From Streptomyces sp. DH12 (GTDB lineage: Bacteria > Actinomycetota > Actinomycetes > Streptomycetales > Streptomycetaceae): 49,999 nucleotides of DNA. A program made the translations under genes and the position numbers. Shown piece by piece: positions 7,513-15,011 of the stretch. Position 1 is the stretch's first letter. Each line of letters begins with the position of its first letter. The stretch is taken from assembly GCF_020873895.1 (NCBI RefSeq), contig NZ_JAHWGT010000046.1, forward strand, positions 1 to 49,999. Reading direction: 5' to 3'. The notes below the pieces were generated by a model. It worked only from the letters and a program-made list of their open reading frames with translations. It was not told the origin of the DNA and searched no databases.

Positions 7513-8715
7513 CTAGCGGGCGTCGTCCTGGTCGATGCCGAGGCCCGGGAGGATGCCGGGCAGCAGTGGCGGCAGGGTGACGTCCGGCGCGGGGACCGGT
7601 GCCTCGGGCGTGCCGTCCTGGTCGGGCGGTGCCGATGTCGCCGGTCCGTCCGGGTCGAGGAGACCGCCGGTGTCGCCGCCGATGAGGCCCTGGTCCGCGG
7701 AGGGCCGGGAGTCGGTCGGGCGGGGGCTGTCCCCGGTGCCGCCGGGCGGCTGGGCGTGGGGGCTGGACGGGGACTGGCGGGACGGGGCGGGGCCCGTCGA
7801 GCCGCCTGGTGTCCCCGGCTTGGCGGAGCCGCGGCCGTCGCTCTTCTGCGGGGTGCTGGGCAGTTGCGCCTGGAGCGGGCCGACCTGTTCGTCTATGGCG
7901 TCGAACACGGACGTCACCTGGTCGCGGACGTCGGTCAGCTGGGGCGGCAGCTTGTCGCGCAGGCCGTCCCACGTGCCGCGGTGGTTGCGGGCGAACGAGT
8001 CGAGCGTCGCCATCGGGCCGATGCGGCCGTCCCGCTCGTAGGCGAGGCGGAGGAGTCGGTGGCCCTCGGACACGTCGTGCTGCATGCCGTTGAGGACGCG
8101 GCGGATCTCGTTGAGCGACTCGTGGTCCAACTGGCCGACGCGGCCGCGCTCCATCAGCCGCCGTGCTTCGCTGAGCCGGGTGGAGGCGTGGTCGAGGTAG
8201 ATCTCGCCCCGGTCGGCGTCGTCGTCCGCCAGACCGAGTGTCAGATCCTCCATGCCGCGCTTCAACCCGTACAGCGAGTCACCCGGGAGGGCGTCGGAAC
8301 TGGCAGCGGCCACCCCGCTGAACGCCCCCGCCGCCACGCCCACGGTCAGGCCGCCGGCGGCCAACCCCTTCGACCAGCGGCTGCGGGGCCGCAATTTCCG
8401 GAGGGCGGTGGCGCGGTGCGCGCCCCGGCCGCTCGACGTCCGCTGCTCCGGAACCGTAGGGTCCGCGGACGCACCGCCCGCGGCCGTGCCTTCCTGGAGC
8501 ATCGCTTCCATGGCGGCGACGAGCTGCGCTCGCTGCACCACCTTCACCTCGGGGTCCAACGCCGGCTTGGGCAGTTCGCCGAGGCCGTTCGCCACGGCCA
8601 GCAGCGGACCGTGCTCGGTGGGTCCGGCCGACGCCTCGGGCTGCTGGGCCGCCTGATCTTCCAGGGCCTGGGCGAAGGCGTTCGCCCGCCGGTGCGCCGA
8701 TACGTTCGCGATCAC
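7513..8715 (-). CDS. rsbN: RsbN, membrane anti-sigma factor of BldN
   Basis: The 400-residue protein has a cytoplasmic N-terminal part (residues 1-115, starting VIANVSAHRRANAFAQALED) that would hold BldN, one membrane helix near residues 118-139, then an outer helical DUF5667-type region (about 140-270) and a proline-, glycine- and serine-rich tail. Location just downstream of bldN and the single-pass layout match RsbN (SCO3324), which sequesters BldN until aerial development. The GTG at 8715 is chosen over an in-frame GTG three codons upstream because GAGGAGGT lies 7 bases before it and overlaps the upstream codon. A likely BldN promoter precedes it, so RsbN would give negative feedback. Confidence 0.9.
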   Translation of the reverse strand: MIANVSAHRRANAFAQALEDQAAQQPEASAGPTEHGPLLAVANGLGELPKPALDPEVKVVQRAQLVAAMEAMLQEGTAAGGASADPTVPEQRTSSGRGAHRATALRKLRPRSRWSKGLAAGGLTVGVAAGAFSGVAAASSDALPGDSLYGLKRGMEDLTLGLADDDADRGEIYLDHASTRLSEARRLMERGRVGQLDHESLNEIRRVLNGMQHDVSEGHRLLRLAYERDGRIGPMATLDSFARNHRGTWDGLRDKLPPQLTDVRDQVTSVFDAIDEQVGPLQAQLPSTPQKSDGRGSAKPGTPGGSTGPAPSRQSPSSPHAQPPGGTGDSPRPTDSRPSADQGLIGGDTGGLLDPDGPATSAPPDQDGTPEAPVPAPDVTLPPLLPGILPGLGIDQDDAR

Positions 8716-8845
8716 TGGCGGCACCTCCTCTCGTCATGACGGTCGACTCCCCAAGGGGTCCGGAAGGTTGCACACCTTGAACACATCCACACGAACGAGT
8801 GAGTGGCTGTGGACACGGCGCGACCACAGGGAGCCTGCATCCCGC

Positions 8846-8874
8846 ACAACGAGCGTCTCGGCACTTGGGTTACG
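8846..8874 (-). promoter_or_regulatory. candidate BldN-dependent promoter of rsbN
   Basis: On the minus strand CGTAAC (8874-8869) is followed after 17 bases by CGTTGT (8851-8846). CGTAAC and CGTT are the -35 and -10 elements recalled for BldN-dependent promoters such as bldM P1. Transcription would start near 8839 and give a leader of about 125 bases before rsbN. This fits the known autoregulation of rsbN by BldN. Confidence 0.5.
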
Positions 8875-9000
8875 GACGGAAGATGATCGGACCAGCGCGT
8901 CATGAGGTGGTCACCGGGGTCGGTCGACGGGGAGGGGGACGGGCGGGACGGACGGGGCGGGCGGGACCCGAGGGACCGGCGGGCCGGTGGGGCGGTCGGC

Positions 9001-9783
9001 TCAGCGGGCGTCTTCGGGGAGGAGCCGGGCGAGGGTCCGCACGGCGCGGTACTGGAGGGTCTTGATCGCGCCCTCGTTCTTCCCCATGACGCGCGCGGTC
9101 TCGGCGACCGACAGGCCCTGGAGGAAGCGCAGGGTGACGCACTCCTGCTGCTGCGGGTTCAGCTTGCGCACCGCTTCGAGCAGGGCGGCGTTGGAGAGGG
9201 ACTCCAGCACCGAGTCCTCCGGGCTGCGCTCGACCTCGTTGGCGTCGAGCATCTCCCCGGTGGTCACTTCGAGCCGGAACCTGCTCGACTTGAAGTGGTC
9301 GGCGACCAGGTTCCGCGCGATCGTGACCAGCCAGGCGCCGAAGTCCCGCCCCTGCCAGGTGAAGGTGGAGATGCGGCGCAGGGCGCGCAGGAACGTCTCG
9401 CTGGTGAGGTCCTCCGCGGTCGCCTTCCCCCCGACGCGGTAGTAGATGTAGCGGTAGACGGTGTCGCTGTACTGGTCGTACAGGCGGCCGAACGCCTCGG
9501 CCTCACCGGCCTGGGCGCGCTCGACCAGCTCCATCATGCGGGCGCTGTCGCTGTCGGCGGTGGGCCGCCGGGCGGCGGTCGAGGTGCCCGAGCCGCCGCG
9601 TCCGCCCCGTCTTCCGACGGCGGCGGCACCGCCGTCGGCCAGGGCGTAGCAGGGACCGGCGGGGGCCGGTACGGCGAAGGCGGGGACGGCGTACGCGGTG
9701 GGGACGAAGCCGCGCAAGTGGTCGAGGACCGTTGCGCGGAGCGTAGCCAGGCCCGAGGCGTCAACCCCGACGTGTGGGTACAC
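9001..9783 (-). CDS. bldN: BldN, ECF RNA polymerase sigma factor for aerial development
   Basis: The 260-residue protein has an unusual N-terminal extension of about 80-86 residues (YPHVGVDASGLATLRATVL...) before sigma region 2 (MELVERAQAGEAEAFGRLYD to FGAWLVTIARNLVADHF) and region 4 (LRKLNPQQQECVTLRF, GLSVAETARVMGKNEGAIKT). The extension is the hallmark of BldN (SCO3323, AdsA), which is made as a pro-protein and drives bldM, chaplin and rodlin genes. The start is GTG 9783 with GGGAG 4 bases upstream. It is transcribed toward rsbN but separated from it by 285 bases holding the rsbN promoter. In S. coelicolor bldN is repressed by BldD. Confidence 0.95.
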   Translation of the reverse strand: MYPHVGVDASGLATLRATVLDHLRGFVPTAYAVPAFAVPAPAGPCYALADGGAAAVGRRGGRGGSGTSTAARRPTADSDSARMMELVERAQAGEAEAFGRLYDQYSDTVYRYIYYRVGGKATAEDLTSETFLRALRRISTFTWQGRDFGAWLVTIARNLVADHFKSSRFRLEVTTGEMLDANEVERSPEDSVLESLSNAALLEAVRKLNPQQQECVTLRFLQGLSVAETARVMGKNEGAIKTLQYRAVRTLARLLPEDAR

Positions 9784-10202
9784 GGGACTCCCAGAGGCAG
9801 AGCTTCCATCACGTGCAGTGCGGGACCGTTCACTCGTCGTGGCGACGTGTGGGGGGTTCCGTATGCGTCTGAGGAGAATAACGCTTCGTGCAGGGAGCGC
9901 TACACCGAGTTGCTCAAATCATCGATTCAGTCGCTTCTCTTACGGCTGCGCGACGGATCCAGGCGCAGTTGGTGACCGTTTGCTGCCTGGATAACTTCGT
10001 TTTCTGTCTGACCGCTGGATGAGTTGTGGTCGAGTGCGTCGGGCGCGACTGGGGCCCGCGCCAGGCGGGTAAGACCGGTGATTGGCCCGCGCACGCTCCG
10101 GTGCGCCCCCGGGCCTCACCTGGACGGCCCTGGACGCCCGGGCGGGGCGGCGGCGGGGGTGCTTCAGCGGTGGCGGGGCGGCGGAGGCGCGTCGGCTGCG
10201 CG
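9784..10202. other. intergenic region with the bldN promoter
   Basis: This 419-base stretch has no convincing gene. The part next to bldN (9870-10030) is clearly richer in A and T than its surroundings and must carry the bldN promoter and leader. Minus-strand TTATTCT near 9878 is a possible -10. One half-site, GGTCACC on the minus strand near 9974, could belong to a BldD site but lacks a clear partner. 10030-10202 is GC-rich and may hold the end of the HAD transcript. Confidence 0.5.
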
Positions 10203-11123
10203 TCAGCGGCGGCGGCGGTGCAGGGCGACCGCGGCGGCCGTGCCGCCGGCCAGGGCGCCGACGCCCGCGGCGGCCGGGATGCCGACCTTCGCGGCCTTGC
10301 GCCCGGTCCGGTAGTCGCGCAGCCGCCACTCCCGCTCCCGGGCGTACCGGCGCAGCTGCGCGTCCGGGTTGATGGCGTAGGGGTGGCCGACGAGGGAGAG
10401 CATCGGGATGTCGTTGTGCGAGTCGCTGTACGCGGCGCAGCGCTCCAGGTCCAGGCCCTCCTTGGCGGCGAGGGCGCGGACGGCCTCCGCCTTGGCGGGC
10501 CCGTGCAGCGGCTCGCCGACCAGCCGGCCCGTGTACACGCCCTCCACCGACTCGGCGACCGTGCCGAGGGCGCCGGTCAGCCCCAGTCGGCGGGCGATGA
10601 TCGTCGCCGTCTCGACGGGCGCCGCGGTGACGAGCCAGACCTTCTGGCCGGCGTCGAGGTGGGCCTGGGCGAGGGCGCGGGTGCCCGGCCAGATGCGGTC
10701 GGCCATGTACTCGTCGTAGATCTCCTCGCCGATGGTCATCAGCTCGGAGACGCGGTGGCCGCGCACGATCGACAGGGCGCTCTCGCGGGCGTCCTGCATG
10801 TGCTCGGGGTCCTCGACCCCGGCCAGCCTGAACCAGGTCTGCTGCCAGGCGAAGCGGGCCAGCTCTCGGCGCTGGAAGAACTTCCGCTTGTACAGGCCGC
10901 GGCCGAAGTGGAACAGGGCGGCGCCCTGCATCACCGTGTTGTCCAGGTCGAAGAAGGCGGCGGCGCGGACGTCGCCGCGCACCGGGAACTCGGCTTCCGG
11001 TTCGGTCAGGAGCTGCAGCTGCTGCGAGGTCTTGCGCGCCGCCTCCGCCGCGGCCTCGCCGGCCAGCACGCTGCGTGCCGTGGCGGAGCGCCTGCGCGGG
11101 GTGAGCCATCCGAGTGCGGCCAT
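10203..11123 (-). CDS. HAD-IB family phosphatase with C-terminal membrane anchor
   Basis: This 306-residue protein has motif [15 protein letters not shown] (nucleophile and acid/base aspartates of DLDNT), motif II VTAAP near the middle, motif III lysine in the [23 protein letters not shown] stretch and motif [13 protein letters not shown]. This is the SerB-like IB subfamily. The last 25 residues, including [21 protein letters not shown], form a membrane helix followed by HRRRR, so the enzyme is probably tethered to the membrane with its domain in the cytoplasm. It may act on a phospholipid head group or phosphoserine-like substrate; this is inference. ATG 11123 is chosen because homologues begin [13 protein letters not shown]. 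Confidence 0.87.
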   Translation of the reverse strand: MAALGWLTPRRRSATARSVLAGEAAAEAARKTSQQLQLLTEPEAEFPVRGDVRAAAFFDLDNTVMQGAALFHFGRGLYKRKFFQRRELARFAWQQTWFRLAGVEDPEHMQDARESALSIVRGHRVSELMTIGEEIYDEYMADRIWPGTRALAQAHLDAGQKVWLVTAAPVETATIIARRLGLTGALGTVAESVEGVYTGRLVGEPLHGPAKAEAVRALAAKEGLDLERCAAYSDSHNDIPMLSLVGHPYAINPDAQLRRYAREREWRLRDYRTGRKAAKVGIPAAAGVGALAGGTAAAVALHRRRR

Positions 11124-11237
11124 GACGCGAGCATAGCCAGTGTGTTCGGTCCTGCCCGACACGCGGGGACGCCGTCAGGGGGAACGCCCGGCGGCCGGGG
11201 GGTGAACCGGGGCCGCGCGGGCGCGGACAATGGGCGC

Positions 11238-11507
11238 ATGTTCGGACGCAGGAAGAAGAGGGCCGACGGGCCCCGGACGGTCACGCTCATCGGCAAGCCC
11301 GGCTGCCACCTGTGCGACGACGCGCGCGAGGTCGTCGCGCGGGTCTGCGCCGAGACGGGGGCCGCGTGGGAGGAGAGGGACATCACCGAGGACGAGGAGC
11401 TGCACCGCGCCTACTGGGAGCAGATCCCCGTCGTGCTGGTCGACGGCGAGCAGCACACCTTCTGGCGCGTGGACGCGGCGCGGCTGCGGGCGGAGCTGCT
11501 GGGCTGA
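11238..11507 (+). CDS. glutaredoxin-like protein (DUF836 type)
   Basis: This 89-residue thioredoxin-fold protein has a basic N-terminus (FGRRKKR) and a CxxC active site in GKPGCHLCDDA (about residues 20-29), then the cis-proline segment IPVVLVDGEQH. That matches the small glutaredoxin-like family found just before rex in streptomycetes. It may act as a thiol reductase, but the redox partner is unknown. It is separated from rex by 368 bases, which hold the rex promoter. Confidence 0.85.
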   Translation: MFGRRKKRADGPRTVTLIGKPGCHLCDDAREVVARVCAETGAAWEERDITEDEELHRAYWEQIPVVLVDGEQHTFWRVDAARLRAELLG

Positions 11508-11784
11508 GGCCGGGCGGAAGGGCTCCGGCCGGAGGGGCGGCGGGAGGGCGCCCGGGAGGGTCGGGCGGGAAGTCGGCCGCGAGTGGGCCGAATGGCGTGG
11601 TGACCGGGAAAAGACGGTTACCATCGTGTGCGTTTTGTTCGGTTTCGGGGGCGTCATCGTGGGGAGTGTGCTCGGTTTTGCCCTATCCAGAGATCGAACG
11701 CGTGGTGGCTCCCGCCGGTTCCGTGATGGCGCGATGGAGTTGCGTGACCCCGGTCACTTTGCACGGACAAAGCGGACATCATCT

Positions 11785-11813
11785 TTGTGCACGCGTTCAC
11801 AAAGACATAGCCT
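11785..11813 (+). promoter_or_regulatory. rex-hem operon promoter with Rex operator (ROP)
   Basis: TGTGCACGCGTTCACA at 11786-11801 is a near-perfect inverted repeat matching the Rex operator TGTGAA-N4-TTCACA, with one change (C for A at position 5). It overlaps a plausible -35 (TTGTGC, 11785-11790) and the spacer; TAGCCT at 11808-11813 is 17 bases further on as -10. Rex bound here when NADH is low would block its own operon. The region from about 11630 to 11830 is richer in A and T than its surroundings. The operator is clear; the promoter elements are inferred. Confidence 0.88.
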
Positions 11814-11875
11814 GCTGTCGACGGGGCGGTCTCGGGACGGGCCGCCCGCAGCCCCGCTCATCCCGCAGGAGCACC

Positions 11876-12667
11876 GTGGCAACTGGCCGAACTCACCGAC
11901 CGGCGACCCGTAGCCGAGGCATTCCCGAGGCCACCGTCGCCCGGCTCCCGCTGTACCTGCGGGCCCTCACCGCGCTGTCGGAGCGCTCCGTACCCACGGT
12001 CTCCTCCGAGGAGCTCGCCGCGGCTGCCGGGGTCAACTCGGCCAAGCTGCGCAAGGACTTCAGCTACCTCGGCTCGTACGGCACGCGGGGTGTCGGGTAC
12101 GACGTCGAGTACCTCGTCTACCAGATCTCCCGCGAGCTCGGTCTCACACAGGACTGGCCGATCGTCATGGTCGGCATCGGCAACCTCGGCGCGGCCCTCG
12201 CCAACTACGGCGGCTTCGCCTCGCGCGGTTTCCGCGTGGCCGCGCTGCTCGACGCCGACGCCTCGATGGTCGGGCGGCCCGTCGCCGGCATCCCGGTCCG
12301 GCACATCGACGACCTCGAGAAGATCATCGACGACAACGGCGTGTCGATCGGTGTCATCGCGACCCCGGCCGGCGCCGCCCAGCAGGTCTGCGACCGGCTC
12401 GTCGCGGCCGGTGTCACCTCGATCCTGAACTTCGCGCCGACCGTGCTGTCCGTGCCGGACGGCGTCGACGTGCGCAAGGTCGACCTCTCCATCGAGCTGC
12501 AGATCCTCGCCTTCCACGAGCAGCGCAAGGCCGGCGAGGAGGCGGGTGTCGCGGACGCCGTCCTGCCGCCCGCGGCCGCCGCCGCCGTGCGCGAGGTCGC
12601 CGCCCCGGCCGCCCAGGGGGGCCGGAAAGGACCCGACGGGGACGTCCCCGCCGTGATGCCGGCATGA
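11876..12667 (+). CDS. rex: Rex, NADH/NAD+-sensing transcriptional repressor
   Basis: The 263-residue protein has an N-terminal winged helix (ARLPLYLRALTALSE ... VNSAKLRKDFSYLGSYG, residues 15-75) and a Rossmann NAD(H)-binding domain with VGIGNLGAALANYGG near residues 98-112. It ends with the domain-swapped C-terminal helix (ELQILAFHEQRKAGEE). Rex represses respiratory and heme genes when NADH is low and leaves DNA when NADH rises. GTG 11876 with GGAG upstream gives the known N-terminus ATGRTHRPATRSRGIPEA. It overlaps hemA by 4 bases (ATGA), forming the operon rex-hemA-hemC-hemD. Confidence 0.96.
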   Translation: MATGRTHRPATRSRGIPEATVARLPLYLRALTALSERSVPTVSSEELAAAAGVNSAKLRKDFSYLGSYGTRGVGYDVEYLVYQISRELGLTQDWPIVMVGIGNLGAALANYGGFASRGFRVAALLDADASMVGRPVAGIPVRHIDDLEKIIDDNGVSIGVIATPAGAAQQVCDRLVAAGVTSILNFAPTVLSVPDGVDVRKVDLSIELQILAFHEQRKAGEEAGVADAVLPPAAAAAVREVAAPAAQGGRKGPDGDVPAVMPA

Positions 12668-14019
12668 GTCTCCTCGTCGTCGGCCTCAGCCACCGCAGCG
12701 CGCCGGTCAGCGTGCTGGAGCGGGCCTCCCTCGACTCCGACACGCAGGCCAAGCTGCTCCAGGACACCCTCGCGGCCGAGCCGGCCGTCGAGGCGGCGGT
12801 CCTCGCGACCTGCAACCGCATCGAGCTCTACGCCGACGTGGACAAGTTCCACGCCGGTGTCGCCGAGCTGTCCACGCTCCTCGCCCAGCACAGCGGCGTG
12901 GGGCTGGAGGAGCTGACCCCCCACCTCTACGTGCACTACGAGGACCGGGCCGTCCACCACCTGTTCTCGGTGGCGTGCGGGCTGGACTCCATGGTCGTCG
13001 GCGAGGGCCAGATCCTCGGCCAGATCAAGGACTCCCTCGCCCGCGCCCAGGAGCTGCACACCGCCGGCCGGCTGCTGAACGACCTGTTCCAGCAGGCGCT
13101 GCGGGTCGGCAAGCGCGCGCACAGCGAGACCGGCATCGACCGCGCCGGGCAGTCGCTGGTCACCTTCGGCCTGGAGCAGCTCGCCGTCGGCCGGGCCGAC
13201 GTGAACGCCTGGGCGAAGGGCAAGCGCGCCCTCGTCATCGGCGCCGGCTCCATGTCGTCGCTGGCCGCCGCGACCCTCGCCCGCGCCGGCGTCGACGAGG
13301 TCGTCATCGCCAACCGGACCGCCGAGCGGGCCGAGCGGCTCGTACGGATCCTCACCGAGCCCGGCGGCACGGGCGTGGCCGCCCGCGCGGTCGGCATGTC
13401 CGCGGTCGGCGACGAGCTGGCCCTGGCCGACGTGGTCGTCTCCTGCACCGGCGCGACCGGCCTCGTCCTGACCGGCCAGGCCGTCGAGAGCGCCCTGGTG
13501 GGCCGCACCGCGCCGCTCGCGCTGCTCGACCTGGCCATGCCCCGCGACATCGACCACGCGGTGCACGGCATGGTGAACGTGCGACTGGTCGACATCGAGT
13601 CGCTCGCCGAGGCGTCCGCGGACGCGCCGATGGCCGCCGACGTCGACCGGGTCCGCTCCATCGTCTCCGACGAGGTCGCCGTCTTCGGCGCGGCCCAGCG
13701 CGCGGCGCACATCACCCCGACCGTCGTCGCGCTGCGCACGATGGCCGCCGATGTCGTCGCGAGCGAGATGGCCCGCCTGGAGGGGCGCCTCCCCGCACTC
13801 GACGAGAAGCAGCGCGCGGAGATCAACCAGACCGTGCGCCGCGTCGTCGACAAGCTGCTCCACGCGCCGACCGTGCGCGTGAAGCAGCTCGCCAGCGAGC
13901 CGGGTGGCGCCGGGTACGCCGACGCGCTGCGCACACTCTTCGACCTCGACCCGGAGACGGTCGCCGCCGTCTCGCGGGCCGACCTGACGGACGCCGACGT
14001 GAACCGAGGGCGAGTATGA
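12664..14019 (+). CDS. hemA: glutamyl-tRNA reductase
   Basis: It reduces glutamyl-tRNA(Glu) with NADPH to glutamate-1-semialdehyde, the first committed step of the C5 heme pathway. The 451-residue length is typical. The N-terminal catalytic domain has the nucleophile Cys50 in ATCNRIELY; His-containing VHHLFSVACGLDSMVVGE follows; the NADPH-binding segment is VIGAGSMSSLAAATLARAG (about 195-213); the C-terminal dimerisation helices follow. Start and stop overlap rex and hemC by 4 bases each, so translation is coupled. Its product is used by HemL, encoded about 28 kb away in the same window. Confidence 0.97.
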   Translation: MSLLVVGLSHRSAPVSVLERASLDSDTQAKLLQDTLAAEPAVEAAVLATCNRIELYADVDKFHAGVAELSTLLAQHSGVGLEELTPHLYVHYEDRAVHHLFSVACGLDSMVVGEGQILGQIKDSLARAQELHTAGRLLNDLFQQALRVGKRAHSETGIDRAGQSLVTFGLEQLAVGRADVNAWAKGKRALVIGAGSMSSLAAATLARAGVDEVVIANRTAERAERLVRILTEPGGTGVAARAVGMSAVGDELALADVVVSCTGATGLVLTGQAVESALVGRTAPLALLDLAMPRDIDHAVHGMVNVRLVDIESLAEASADAPMAADVDRVRSIVSDEVAVFGAAQRAAHITPTVVALRTMAADVVASEMARLEGRLPALDEKQRAEINQTVRRVVDKLLHAPTVRVKQLASEPGGAGYADALRTLFDLDPETVAAVSRADLTDADVNRGRV

Positions 14020-15011
14020 CCGAGAGGGCCCAGAGCACCCAGAGGGCACTGAGGCTGGGAACCAGGCGGAGCAAGCTCGCCATGGCCCAGTCCGGGCAGG
14101 TCGCGGACGCCGTCCGCGAGCTGACCGGCCGCCCCGTGGAGCTCGTCGAGATCACCACGTACGGGGACACCTCCCGCGAGCACCTCGCGCAGATCGGCGG
14201 CACCGGTGTGTTCGTCACCGCGCTGCGCGACGCGCTCCTCGCCGGTGACGTCGACTTCGCCGTGCACTCGCTGAAGGACCTGCCCACCACGCAGCCCGAC
14301 GAGCTGGCCCTCGCCGCGATCCCGCGGCGCGAGGACCCGCGCGACGCGCTCGTCGCCCGCGACGGGCTGCCGCTCGCGGAGCTGGCCGCCCCCTCGCGGG
14401 GGCGCGCCGCCCGCGTCGGCACCGGCTCGCCGCGCCGCATGGCGCAGCTCAACGCCTACGCCCGGGACCACGGCCTGCGGATCGAGACCGTCCCCATCCG
14501 GGGCAACGTCGACACCCGCATCGGCTTCGTCCGCGACGGGGAGCTCGACGCGGTCGTGCTGGCCGCGGCCGGCCTGAACCGCATCGGCCGGGCCGACGAG
14601 GTGACCGAGTACCTGTCGGTCGACACCGTCCTGCCCGCCCCGGGCCAGGGCGCGCTGGCGATCGAGTGCCCGGCCGCGGACACCGACCTCGTCGCCGTCC
14701 TGGCGCGGCTCGACGACCCGCACACGCGGGCGGCCGTCACCGCCGAGCGGTCCCTGCTCGCCGCCCTGGAGGCCGGCTGCTCCGCGCCCGTGGGCGCGCT
14801 CGCCGACCTGCCGCACTCCGGCGACCACGATGTTCATGAGATGCGCCTGCGCGGCGTCGTCGGCACGACCGACGGCTCCACGCTGGTGCAGTTGTCCACC
14901 ACCGGTCCCGTACCCACGTCGCACCACGACGCGGTGGCCCTCGGTCGCGAACTCGCGTCCGAGATGCTCGCCAAGGGCGCGGCCGGTCTTATGGGGGAGC
15001 GAGCACTTTGA
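14016..15011 (+). CDS. hemC: hydroxymethylbilane synthase (porphobilinogen deaminase)
   Basis: It joins four porphobilinogens into hydroxymethylbilane. The 331-residue protein has LRLGTRRSKLAMAQS at the N-terminus, HSLKDLPT with the catalytic-region Asp, RRMAQLNAY and VPIRGNVDTRIG for substrate binding, and the dipyrromethane-cofactor Cys255 in EAGCSAPVGA. The domain order and length are normal. It overlaps hemA by ATGA and hemD by TTGA. Confidence 0.97.
   Translation: MTERAQSTQRALRLGTRRSKLAMAQSGQVADAVRELTGRPVELVEITTYGDTSREHLAQIGGTGVFVTALRDALLAGDVDFAVHSLKDLPTTQPDELALAAIPRREDPRDALVARDGLPLAELAAPSRGRAARVGTGSPRRMAQLNAYARDHGLRIETVPIRGNVDTRIGFVRDGELDAVVLAAAGLNRIGRADEVTEYLSVDTVLPAPGQGALAIECPAADTDLVAVLARLDDPHTRAAVTAERSLLAALEAGCSAPVGALADLPHSGDHDVHEMRLRGVVGTTDGSTLVQLSTTGPVPTSHHDAVALGRELASEMLAKGAAGLMGERAL

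Noticed and set aside
9961-9985. A full BldD site in the bldN promoter region.
   Set aside because: Only one half-site (GGTCACC on the minus strand) is clear. A partner at proper spacing was not found by eye, although regulation by BldD is expected from the literature.
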